From Paralithodes platypus (lineage: Eukaryota > Arthropoda > Malacostraca > Decapoda > Lithodidae): a stretch of 64,000 nucleotides of DNA. The stretch is taken from assembly GCA_032716605.1 (NCBI GenBank), contig CM064506.1:21388696-21452695 (forward strand), written 5' to 3'. A program made the translations under genes and the position numbers. The notes beneath the pieces were generated by a model. The model saw only the letters and a list, made by a program, of their open reading frames with translations. It was not told the DNA's origin and searched no databases. Below, one piece after another: positions 53,101 to 62,480 of this stretch; within the stretch, counting starts at the first letter, position 1, and each line of letters opens with the position of its first letter.

Positions 53101-53703
53101 ATTGTTGTTTTGCTTTATCATGTTTATCATAGCTTTTATATTAATTTTGCTCTTCCTGATATTTTAAGGATTAATCAATTATCTACGCGAAAATATGATC
53201 ATTATTGGCATTTTACCGAGCTTGTTATTATATACCGGTACAGCAAATTAAAATAATCAAAATAGTAAAAAAGAAAAAGAAAAAGAAAACAAAAATAAAT
53301 TCCTCATGTGAAAGTTGATTTGTTACATTTGCTTATTCGCGTAATATTTCGTTTTGGATGTTTGCAGTTTTTGTTTATTTTCGAAAGAGGACCGTTGATT
53401 GGAAAACGAAAGCTTCCCTGACGTTCATAGGAGATATAATAATTATTTTTATTATGAGTGTTATTATTATTATTATAATTAGTATTATTATTTTATTGTT
53501 ATTATTATTGTTATTATTATTATTTCGGCAATGGAAAACGTATATGACGATAATATATATCCTAAAGTTACCCCTTAAGAAACCTCCAAATGTAAATATA
53601 TAAACTTGTCATTCTTCCCACTGCATTAAAATTGAGTACATAAAATCAATGGCATAAATATCTGTGTTACCTCCCCCTGATGGATATTTAGAATAATAAG
53701 AAC

Positions 53704-53743
<40 letters not shown>

Positions 53744-54560
53744 AACAGAAAAACACATATACAAAAAAAGTACCATTAAAAAGCATCTGACGTTTACTGA
53801 TAATTTCCATGACGTCTATTAATTTGTAGTAGTCGGTGTGCTTGGTTGTATTTTAGTGCCGATGTACAGTGTGGTGTCGAGTGCCCAGTGAAGCATTCTC
53901 CAGGTAATTCTTATTTTCAGTTTGGTTGAAGGAGAAAAAAAAAAAAAAAAAAATATAATAATAATAATGGTTAACGATATGATGATGATGATGATGATGC
54001 CGCATGCTCTCTTCTATTTTTACTGCTTCTTCTGCTTCGTTATCTATTTTTTTCGTTGGTTTTTATTCCCTGATTCGGTTTTTAGCTTGGTTGACGTGAG
54101 CAGTGTGATGCATGAGCTTTATAAGGTAGCGGTCAATGTGGTAAGGGGACGCCGCCCCCCCCCTCCCTCCCCCTCCCCGTCTGCCTCTTTTCCTTCAGCA
54201 TGCATCGGTGTTTATAAGTTCTGCTACTGCTCACTTCTCACTATGATTTTCTTTCTTGGTTTTCATCCTCAGCAAACGTCCCTCATGGGTAGTGCCCCTC
54301 TTGTTGTGAATACTTGCTGTATCTACTATATATATAGATATAGAGATATGTATATATATATTCCTACTGATGCTTATGTGTATATATGGGCATATATACA
54401 TATATTACCATATATGAATATATGTATGTATATAGATATATATACATATTTTATATAACTCATTGAAAAAAGTATATGGAGGAAAATATTGTAAGGAAGA
54501 AAAGTAATGAATAAGTTAGGAAGTAGGCTAGAGGTCGGTAACGCTATTTTCACCAGACTG
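53101..54560 (+). other. intron 7 segment with simple repeats only
   Basis: AT-rich with (ATT)n at 53450-53525, poly(A) of about 36 at 53706-53741, (GAT)n at 53978-53998 and a TATA-rich zone at 54320-54440. The 178-residue frame at 53922-54458 is built on these and does not look like a protein. Confidence 0.55.
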
Positions 54561-54773
54561 TTAACCCTTTTACCACCATTACGTAATTTTCATCATATTC
54601 TGGTTACCATCAGACGATTTTGTTTAGTATATAATCTACCTATGCGACTCAAATGGGTAAATACGATCTCAATAAACCCTCTTCGTACCATAGTTCCTTC
54701 TTAAGCTGCATAAAATCGTCTAATTGTAGCCAGGATCAAAGGTAAAAAGGCGTAATGGTGCTGAAGGGGTTAA
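54561..54773. mobile_element. family C MITE, full length (213 bp)
   Basis: TTAA at 54561-54564 and 54770-54773; tips CCCTTTTACCACCATTACG and GGCGTAATGGTGCTGAAGGGG. The tip has CACCATTACG in place of GTACCGGTGACGTC, so it is a distinct subfamily in which both tips changed together. Confidence 0.85.
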
Positions 54774-54841
54774 GGTGATGCCAAATGGGGGGTGATCGTA
54801 GCAACACTGTATACACTGTATGTTCACTTGTAGCAAAAATG

Positions 54842-55108
54842 ATACACATGATACGTGTATTCGATCGTTTGATGTGTTAACTTGAACAGATAAACTAATC
54901 ATAACTCGATTTTAAATATGATACGTGTTTCGATCGTTTGATGTGCTAACTTGAACAGATAAACTAATTATAACTCGATTTTAAATATGATACGCGTTTC
55001 GATCGTTTGATGTGCTAACTTGAACAGATAAATCGATCATGACTCGATTATACATATGATACGTGTTTCGATCGTTTGATGTGCTATCTTGAACAGATAA
55101 ACCGATCA
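54842..55108. repeat. 69-bp satellite, nearly 4 units
   Basis: Unit: ATGATACGTGTTTCGATCGT, then TTGATGTGCTAACTTGAACA and GATAAACTAATCATAACTCG plus ATTTTAAAT. Periods are 70, 69 and 69 bp. Contains CGATCG and ATCGAT palindromes. Confidence 0.93.
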
Positions 55109-55192
55109 TGACTCGATCATATGCACCATTAGTGTTACATTTGAACGTACCATGTTGCAGTGCACGTAGGCAGCGGGTAGGACCATTAGCTC

Positions 55193-55548
55193 TTAAGGGG
55201 AGATGGGCGTATTTATTTGATCATTTATGTATCGTTTATTGTTGTATTAATTTCTTCCCTAAACCTCCATCAAGATTAAAAAAACATCCATTGGATCCCC
55301 CTTCTAGATTAATTTGTACATTTTTCGGTAGAAAAATGTCCCGGCCTTCCAAAATTGCAGGCTCACTATCGTTCGTCAGGAAAAAAATGACACCTAAATA
55401 GCATGAAAGGTCTTAATATTGACAAAGAAATGGGGCGAAAGGTCTTAAAATCGGCGAACTAATGAGCCGAACGTCATAAAATCTGAAAACTAATGGGGCT
55501 AAACATGAGGAAGAAAGGGGACCAGCAAAACGGCCCATCTCCCCTTAA
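55193..55548 (+). mobile_element. family A MITE, full length (356 bp)
   Basis: TTAA at 55193-55196 and 55545-55548; tips GGGGAGATGGGCGT and GGCCCATCTCCCC. The second hairpin is reduced to CCCGGCCTT. The tips are longer inverted repeats here (GGGGAGATGGGC) than in the 336-bp copies, so this is a separate subtype. Confidence 0.9.
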
Positions 55549-55627
55549 ACCAAGCGTGTAGAGAGGGTCATCGTCAGGCATCCAGATCGACAGGTCTTTC
55601 CTACTCTGCGAACCCGAGACAGTGTAT

Positions 55628-55841
55628 TATAGTCCGTTCATTCCAGGTTGGGCAGAAATCGTAACCCCTAACCTCTGATAACTCAAAAAGGGCTAGAGTA
55701 ATCGAGCTAATATGTCTACCACATAGGAAGACTTGGCTAGGGTATAGGTGTGGAAATGGACAGCTCATTTGCTCTAGCCCCTTTTGAGTAACAGAGGTGA
55801 GAGGTTACGATTTCTGCCCAACCTAGAATGAACGGACTATA
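55628..55841. mobile_element. MITE F: 214 bp, ~70-bp terminal inverted repeats
   Basis: The tips TATAGTCCGTTCATTCCAGG and CCTAGAATGAACGGACTATA are inverse, and the pairing continues through GGGCAGAAATCGTAAC and CAAAA(A)GGGCTAGAG. TA ends suggest Tc1/mariner or a related TA-targeting family. Only one copy is in the window. Confidence 0.88.
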
Positions 55842-55919
55842 GTACAAGCAGCTTAGGTAGTCTTTTAGGACGACCGACTATTTATTTATTTATTAGATCA
55901 TATCAGAAACAGGTAGTGT

Positions 55920-56240
55920 TTAAGGGGAGATGGGTCGTTTTTCTGGTTCCCCTTCTTCCTCATGTTTAGCCCCATTAGTTTTCAGATTTTAAGACGTTCG
56001 GCCCATTAGTTTGGCGATTTTAAGAGCTTTCGCCACATTTCTTTGTCATTAAGACTTGTCATGTCATTTAGATGTTGATCTTTTTACTGGCGAGATATAA
56101 CGAGCCTGTAATTCAAGAGAAACCGGCCTTTGGCCGGGAAATTTTTCTATCGAAAAATGTACATGTACTGTATATCTTGAAGGAGGGTTTTGGGTTTTTT
56201 TTTGTTTGTTTTAAACTTGATTGGGTCTAGGGAAGAAACT

Positions 56241-56293
<53 letters not shown>

Positions 56294-56357
56294 TGTATAT
56301 ATATACGGTATATATATATATATATAAGAGGGAATAAATACGCCCATCCCCCCTTAA
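55920..56357 (-). mobile_element. family A MITE with internal (TA)n expansion
   Basis: TTAA at 55920-55923 and 56354-56357; tips GGGGAGATGGGTCG and GCCCATCCCCCC. About 100 bp of (TA)n (56242-56325) lie between the AAGAAACTAAAA segment and the right tip. Same subtype as 55193-55548, opposite orientation, 370 bp apart with MITE F between them. Confidence 0.88.
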
Positions 56358-56936
56358 GGACTACCTCCTATTAATAATTTGCTTAGGTACTATCAGAAGC
56401 AGGCAGTGATTTATTATGATGTACTATTAACTATCTGCTTAGGTACTATCAGAATCAGTCGGTTCTTAAGGATTACCCTATACTGTTGTCTTGTCTAGGT
56501 ACTATCAGGTCTAAGCAGTGTTTATTACTTATCTAATACTACTCAGGTACTACTACTACTATTACTACTACTACTACTACTACTACTTAGGTGCTTTCAG
56601 AACCAGGCAGTGTTTGAAGGTTACTGACCACTATTAGCGATGTCCATTTTACCGATGAAAATAATCTTGATGGCAAAACTATACTCTGTTTCTTTCCAGC
56701 TGACGGTAAATTGCTATGTTTTCCTCTTGATTTCTTACCTATTATAATGATTTTGTGGTGAAATATGTTGTTAATTGTGAAAGCTAGGTATTAATGGGAA
56801 AAAGAGACATAGTAGTTTCACATTGCTCCATGAACTATCGAGAACAAAATTACCAAAGGATTAATTTTACTGTCAGCTGAGATGAAACGGACTATATGTA
56901 TGTTTTATAAGATTATAGTAATCTAAGTGACAGTCG
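56358..56936 (+). other. intron 7: GGTACTATCAGAA-type repeats
   Basis: Four loose repeats of about 70-90 bp carry TTAGGTACTATCAGAA.CAGGCAGTG and TTATTA (from 55890, then 56385, 56440, 56495 and 56585), with a (CTA)n run at 56547-56585. It is probably an old satellite; a family A element and the MITEs interrupt its left part. Confidence 0.6.
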
Positions 56937-57151
56937 TATAGGTAGCGCCAACAAACCTGACAATAATCTTGATCCCTGACCTCTCTGTAACTCAAAAGAG
57001 CCTACCGCAAACTGGCTGTGAATATCCACACCTATTTCCTGGTGGACTCTTCCAAAATGATAGAAACGTCAGCCCGATAGCTTTCATTCATTTCGAGTTA
57101 TAAGAAGTTAAGGAGTCCAGATTATTGTCAAGTTGGCTGGCGCTACCTATA
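56937..57151. mobile_element. MITE G: 215 bp, ~60-bp terminal inverted repeats
   Basis: The tips TATAGGTAGCGCCAACAAAC and GTTGGCTGGCGCTACCTATA are inverse; inner AATAATCTTGATCCCTGACC pairs with GGAGTCCAGATTATTG. It has the same length and TATAG start as MITE F but different tip sequence, so they may be sister families. Confidence 0.85.
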
Positions 57152-57194
57152 GTTTGTTCCCAATAACCCCAGATCACTGTGCATTGCTCAGAAT

Positions 57195-57612
57195 TTAACC
57201 CCTTGAGGATTATGACGCGTTCGGCAGGATATTCTGGCTGTCATTAGGCAATTTTATCAGATTAAGAAGGGTGTATGTAAGTCAGAGGGTTAATCAAGAT
57301 AGTCTCCACCCTTTGAATTCCAACAGAACCTTCCAAAGCTATATAAAATCGCCTAGCTCATCCAGTACCGGTGACGTCCTTTACATCGTATACTAGCATG
57401 CATTAGACGATTGTATTCAGCTTAGGAAGGATCTGTGGTAGCTAAAAGGATTAATTGAGATAGTCTGTAACCTTTTAATTGTTTGTGGTCCTTCCTAAGT
57501 TTAGTAAAATCATATAACAGTTGCCAGAATATAAATATGTCACTGGTACTGTATAGGTTAATGATCGCCAAAATAAACGGCCACAACGCGTCATAATCCG
57601 GAAGGGGAGGGG
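57195..57612. mobile_element. family C MITE containing a second family C copy
   Basis: Outer copy: TTAA-CCCCTTGAGGATTATGACGC at 57195, closing with CGCGTCATAATCCGGAAGGGG at about 57585-57606. Inner copy at 57357-57561: CCAGTACCGGTGACGTCC to GTCACTGGTACTGTATAGG-TTAA. The outer copy uses the GGATTATGACGC tip (also seen at 16222), the inner the GTACCGGTGACG tip, so two subfamilies are nested. A G14 run follows. Confidence 0.82.
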
Positions 57613-57743
57613 GGGGGGGGGTCAATAAAAAAGATCGAGGTTGTCGGCGAACTCTCTCACGCGACTGTCCTCCCCTAGCCAGATAGTTTAGGAATCGCCA
57701 CACCCATGTCGGATTGATGATATCCAACACTTACAACTTACAC

Positions 57744-58197
57744 TTAAGGGGGGAGATGGTTGGTTTTTCTGGCCCACCTTTCTCCTTCATGTATTGCCCC
57801 ATTAGTTTTTAGATTATAAGAAGTTCAGCCCATTAGTTCAGCCCATTAGTTCAGCCCATTAGTTCAGCCCATTAGTTCAGCCCATTAGTTCAGCCCATTA
57901 GTTCAGCCCATTAGTTTGTTGATTTTATGACCTTTCACCTCTTTTTTTTTTGTCAATATCAAGACCTTTCGTGCCCAAAACCTACCTTCGAGATATATCT
58001 GTGCATTTTTTGGTAGCGGCCGAAGGCCGCTTCCTCTTAAATTGCAGGCTCGCTATTGCTGGCCAGGCATAAAATCAACATCTAAATGGCATGAAAGGTC
58101 TTAAAATCGCCAAACTATTGGGGTCAATGGATTAAAATCTTAAAACTAATGGGGCTAAGCATAAGGGACAAGGGGTTCCAGAAAATCCCCCCCTTAA
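57744..58197. mobile_element. foldback version of family A
   Basis: TTAA at 57744-57747 and 58194-58197. Both tips are the right-hand tip of family A (GGGGGGAGATGG with CCAGAAAATCCCCCCC), so the left half has been replaced by an inverted right half. It includes seven copies of the 13-mer CAGCCCATTAGTT (57828-57912) and one hairpin remnant GCGGCC-GAA-GGCCGC. Confidence 0.85.
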
Positions 58198-58769
58198 ACT
58201 ATTACAGGATGTCATATTGTCATATCTGTAACCAATGGGCAATTCCTCCTTCGCTTGTACACTGCTATTTTCTACACAAAGAATATATATAATTATGTTC
58301 AATGATCAGTTATCATATGTATTTGCCTCACTGACAAAATACAATCAACATTAACAAGATATGTAGGATAGTTAACTCAAGCTTTTTAGGCAGACTAACT
58401 TGGGCTGTAAGAATTTTATTAACTCGATCAGTATATAAAGTAGCAATGAGCATTAAGTTATATATTAGCTTTTAGAGTGGTGTACGAGCGTTGTACAGTT
58501 TATAGTTAGCTTCCTTGGTCGATAATTGTATTACGAATGGACAGCACAATTAGATTCTTCAAGTCTATCGAACTCAATGAATCCATTACATTTGATTGCT
58601 AGCAGTACTTTATATACAATGCAGAGCGTCATACATAAATATGTACTTAATTGAAGGTTATATTAGTTTACTGAACTAAATATTTGGGGAAGAAATAACT
58701 TACTTTGCTAGTGTTTGGTATTTGTTTTCAATTACACTAAAAGAGTAAGTTAGTTACCAGATCACTGTA
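58198..58769 (+). other. intron 7 segment without recognised elements
   Basis: AT-rich, no repeats shared with the rest of the window, no gene-like frame. Confidence 0.5.
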
Positions 58770-58895
58770 GGTAATTAGTTAGTGAAAATAGGATTTCCAA
58801 GGCTATCAACCCTTTTGGATTATCAAGCCAGCACACTGTAAGTCAAGAATAGCGTTAGGACTGGTTCCCCTTTTCGAGAACTCCAGTCTCCTGTG
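58770..58895 (+). repeat. family E repeat
   Basis: AATTAGTTAGTGAAAATAGG, then AAGGCTATCAACCCTTTTGG and CCCCTTTTCGAGAACTCCAG. Full-length relative to 39922-40045. Confidence 0.7.
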
Positions 58896-59103
58896 ATGTA
58901 GGTAGTAGTCGCAGTTTTAATTACACTTGCATTACTGGAACATAGGATAATAATGCACTGATAAAACATATACGATGGCGTGTCAGTGACTGAAATCAAT
59001 TTGAAGTTTGTATACTTGGCGATATTGTTTGGGTAATGTCAACAATTTGTTTAATAATCGGGGATCGAAACCTGCATATCTTAAAGAATGAGGTAGTGTC
59101 GTA

Positions 59104-59113
59104 TATATATAAT

Positions 59114-59183
<70 letters not shown>

Positions 59184-59214
59184 TATATATATATATATTA
59201 TATATATATATTAT

Positions 59215-59250
<36 letters not shown>

Positions 59251-59252
59251 CA
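59104..59252. repeat. (TA)n microsatellite
   Basis: About 150 bp of TA with ATTATA and TGTA interruptions; the Tyr/Ile frames on both strands are artefacts. Confidence 0.95.
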
Positions 59253-60483
59253 GATAGATATATTTTAAATAGAATAAAATAGATGGGATAATTGAGATAA
59301 TCTAGGAACACTGATACACATAAAGATACATACTATACTCTCCCCAGTTTCTCAAAGCCAAGTGGTGATTAGAGAGCTGTTTGTCCATGAAGTTCTGAAG
59401 TACTGTACACTATCTCTCTCTCTCACTCTCTCTCTTTGAAGCCCTGTAGGAATAGTTTGTAGGCTCACCGATCTCATCTTAGTTAAGTTTCTTTTAAGAC
59501 TCCATCCTGCTCCTCCCCCCCTCACCCCAACCCCTGTAGGATCCCCCCTCCCCTTCTCTCTCCAATTCCCCCCCCCCCCCCCTCTCTCTTTCTATCTCTT
59601 TATCTCTCTCCTCTTATATATCTGTGAATATTTACATCAGCCTGAAGACAACCATTCTCGCTGGTGATGGTCATTTATTTCTTTGTTTACTTTTCTATGT
59701 CCCTCCCACCACCACCCCCCTCCACAAGTCCGCCTGCAGCCGCGCTCCTCAGATCTTTTTGGTTAACTTTAGAATCCTTTTCCGTGACCTTAATTATTGT
59801 TTCTGGATACCATGCGAACCATATATGATTTGTCGTTATGGTTATGTGTGTAGATTTTGTCTTTCGCTACCATTTTTCCATAAAGAATATATATGTTATT
59901 ATGGTATGCCCGTTCTTTTATTCATTCTTGCACTTACAGTAAACATTTTAGCATTGATATTGGATCCATAGCCTGCATTTTGATACCCCAAATGTGGATA
60001 TGCTGTCCATGTCAAATTATTTTATCATCAGCTCCACCTGATTCAGATGTTATCACAGTTCCTTCTACTCCAGCCAGTCTAGAGATTTATTTACAATTTC
60101 ATTTTGATATTATTAAATCCACTTGGCCCAGGCTCAAGTTGCATTTTTTTAGTAATTAGAATTCCTCACCCAGAGTTCTATTATGAGATTATTTTGTTCC
60201 CATTGGAGCAGTTGTTCTTCATGATATCCCACCTTTTATGTTATAGTCCCCCCCCCCCCTCAAACAATGAACCATATCCCCCCATCCCGTATTGGTTATG
60301 TATAGAGTATGCATTATTTATTCACTCACTCCATTCTATATATACCAGTTTTAGAATAGCTTAGCTTAATCAGAATATTGGTTTTATTGACAGTATAGAA
60401 TCATCCGAGTTATATCAGTAACTTTCCCCCCTCCCTCCCCCCACTTCCTTTGGCCAAATATCCTTCATGGAATTGTAAGATGC
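59253..60483 (+). other. intron 7 segment, no gene supported
   Basis: It contains CT- and C-rich stretches (C14 at 59566-59581, C11 at 60247-60258). Plus-strand frames of 86-115 residues (59624-60364) are Leu/Ile/Phe-rich with random-looking composition; I see no domain, start context or splice logic to support them. Confidence 0.5.
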
Positions 60484-60700
60484 TTAACCCCATCAGTATA
60501 CAGTGGCTTCCATCACATGTTATATATGATACCATTTGACGATTGTATTCAGCTTAGGAAGGGGCATTTAGGAATCAAACGAGATTACAACTTTCGGTGT
60601 GAACCTTTCTTTGACTCCCAAAGGGTCCTTCCTAAGCTGAATGAAATCGTCTGATGGCAGCCAGAATATAAGGAAGAAGCCCTTCTTTGAGTCAAACCCA
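60484..60700. mobile_element. family C MITE
   Basis: CTTAACCCCATCAGTATACAGTG at the left; the arms ATTCAGCTTAGGAAGGGGC and GGTCCTTCCTAAGCTGAAT pair well. The right tip is worn. Confidence 0.72.
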
Positions 60701-60840
60701 TACACTCTAAAAATCCTAGGGTATAAAAAGGGTATGGAAAAGGTATATAAAGCTAGTAGGCATATTGATAGTGAATAGTATAGGGGTTTATTTCCATCAG
60801 CATACCTTTGATTCTCAGTCTCGAGTCGACCAACCCATCT

Positions 60841-60865
60841 TTAAAAAAAAAAAAAAAAAAAAAAA
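60841..60865. repeat. poly(A) tract
   Basis: About 24 A followed by T and G; a (GATA)n run is at 60886-60905. A C14 run lies at 60990-61003. Confidence 0.9.
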
Positions 60866-61280
60866 TGGGGATATTTGCCAGAGTATATAGATAGATAGAT
60901 ATATATAGATAGGTACTTTTAATTGGCTAGCTTATCATGGACACTTCACGTACCCTTTTCATACTCATTCTTTGTTTACAATATAGGATCCCCCCCCCCC
61001 CCGCAGTCAGTGAGTAGGTTCGTTCTCCTCCAAAGGTAGTCACATACTGAAGCTTCACCTCTCTGGACCTCTCACTTATATTCTTAAGTTTCACTAAATA
61101 ATGCATCTCTAAAATGTTTCTATAATTAATAACATTCTATTTCAGCTTCTATTTGTGGGAATAACAATAGACAGTTGTTATTCTTACAAATATTAATAAA
61201 CATTTCTCAATAATTTAGTCAATTTAAATAACTTGACATTTCTTATGGTATGTATGGCAACTATTCATGATCTCTGTTCC

Positions 61281-61472
61281 TTAACCCCTTCAGTAAACGA
61301 TGACGCCTTCTTCCGTTTGATTCTGGCTCTTGATAGACGATTTTCTCCAGAAGAGGAAGGACCTGTGGGCGTCGGAGGGTTCATTGAGATAGCATGTACC
61401 CCTCAGATAGTCAGAGGTCCTCCTTAAGCCGAGGAAAAATCGTCTAGTCTTAGCCAGAATGGAAGGGTTACA
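61281..61472. mobile_element. family C MITE
   Basis: CTTAACCCCTTCAGTAAACG, TTGATTCTGGCTCTTGATAG then ACGATTTT, with the distal AAAATCGTCTAGTCTTAGCC then AGAATGGAAGGGTTA. The arms GAGGAAGGACC and GGTCCTCCTTAAG pair. Last TTAA-type element before the M2 exon. Confidence 0.78.
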
Positions 61473-62119
61473 AAGGTGTGGTTGTTCGGCCCTGCTTCAA
61501 TCAGACACTTAGCCCTGCTGAGGTCCGTCTACCGTGGTTGACCTCAAATGACCTCTGATAAGGCAGCCACGTAGACGCACCCTGGTGTAAAATTTCACTC
61601 CTTAAATGTTGTCAAAAAAAAAAATTGAATCTTTCTGTTGCTATTTCTATCTATATTTGTTGGTTCTTTTGTTTATGGATTACATTGTTATTGATTTTTT
61701 TTTTTTTTTGTATCTGTTGCTTTTGTTGTGGGTGGGTGGGTGGACTGGCCCAAGCTTGATTTGTCCAAGTGTCAGTCGCGATCTCACCACTCACCCCTCG
61801 CCTCTTTGTTATTATTCTCCATTTTGTCTCTTTTTGATGGTGTTGTTTATTTTTTTTTTAAACTTCGCATCTTTGCCTGGATACTTAAAAAAAAATAACA
61901 ATATAACAATAGTCCCTTGTTTCTTCAGAAGCAGTATTTGATATCATGAGTGAAGAACGAAGATACAGTATCTTTCTAGGTGATAATTTTGAATAATACT
62001 TTGATATATAAAAGCAAACACAGTAAATAAGTCCATGTCTGAATATCTTCTTTTGTTCGAAAACCCCCCCAAAAAGAAGAATAAAGCCACAAATTAAACT
62101 ACCTGTTCTAAACTTGCAG
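61473..62119 (+). other. intron 7, 3' end before the M2 exon
   Basis: T-rich with (GGGT)n at 61728-61742. The acceptor of the next exon is CTAAACTTGCAG, with a short pyrimidine tract and therefore probably weak. Confidence 0.55.
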
Positions 62120-62206
62120 AAATAACAATTCTACTGTCGTTAACCCTATTCTTGAACATGGTATCCGCCACAACACCCGCCACCTCCGAATCCGTGCCTC
62201 TGATAG
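62120..62206 (+). CDS. nAChR alpha exon 8 (M2 pore helix and M2-M3 link)
   Basis: 87 bp, the size of CHRNA7 exon 8 from memory. It enters with two bases completing GAA (Glu), then encodes ITILLSLTLFLNMVSATTPA and TSESVPLI, and leaves in phase 1 at donor gtaatc. LLSLT with Leu at 9' and PATSESVPLI (vertebrate alpha7: PATSDSVPLI) identify it. Two residues are unusual: the split codon gives Glu at 4', where Gly is normal, and 20' is Ala where the outer Glu ring is normal. The M3 exon is not found in 62207-64000. Confidence 0.9.
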
Positions 62207-62245
62207 GTAATCTCGGTCACGGCAGATATATATATATATTCTGAT

Positions 62246-62480
62246 GGGTCGCCGGACAACTCAACCAGTAGACCATTTCAACCAGTAGCTCTCAACCAGT
62301 GCCAGATCAACCAGGGCCAACCAAACCAAGTGCTAGATCAACCAGTAGCTCTCAACCAGGGCCAGATTAAAGTACTAACCCAACTTGACCTAATCTACCC
62401 TAGCAGTATTGGTTGATTTGGCACTGGTTGAGAGCTATTGGTTGAAATGGCCCACTGGTTGAGTTGTCCGGTGACCATGT
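62246..62480. mobile_element. foldback element of CAACCAGT repeats, 40 bp after the M2 exon
   Basis: GGTCGCCGGACAACTCAACC at the left and GGTTGAGTTGTCCGGTGACC at the right are near-perfect inverses. Arms of about 70 bp continue through CATTTCAACCAGTAGCTCTC and GAGAGCTATTGGTTGAAATG. The left arm also has a direct duplication (GATCAACCAG, TAGCTCTCAACCAG). No TTAA; only copy in the window. Confidence 0.85.

Noticed and set aside
59624..60364. Three plus-strand frames of 86-115 residues as a possible small gene
   Set aside because: Composition is typical of AT/C-rich random sequence, no domain, no splice or start evidence, and they lie inside the receptor intron.
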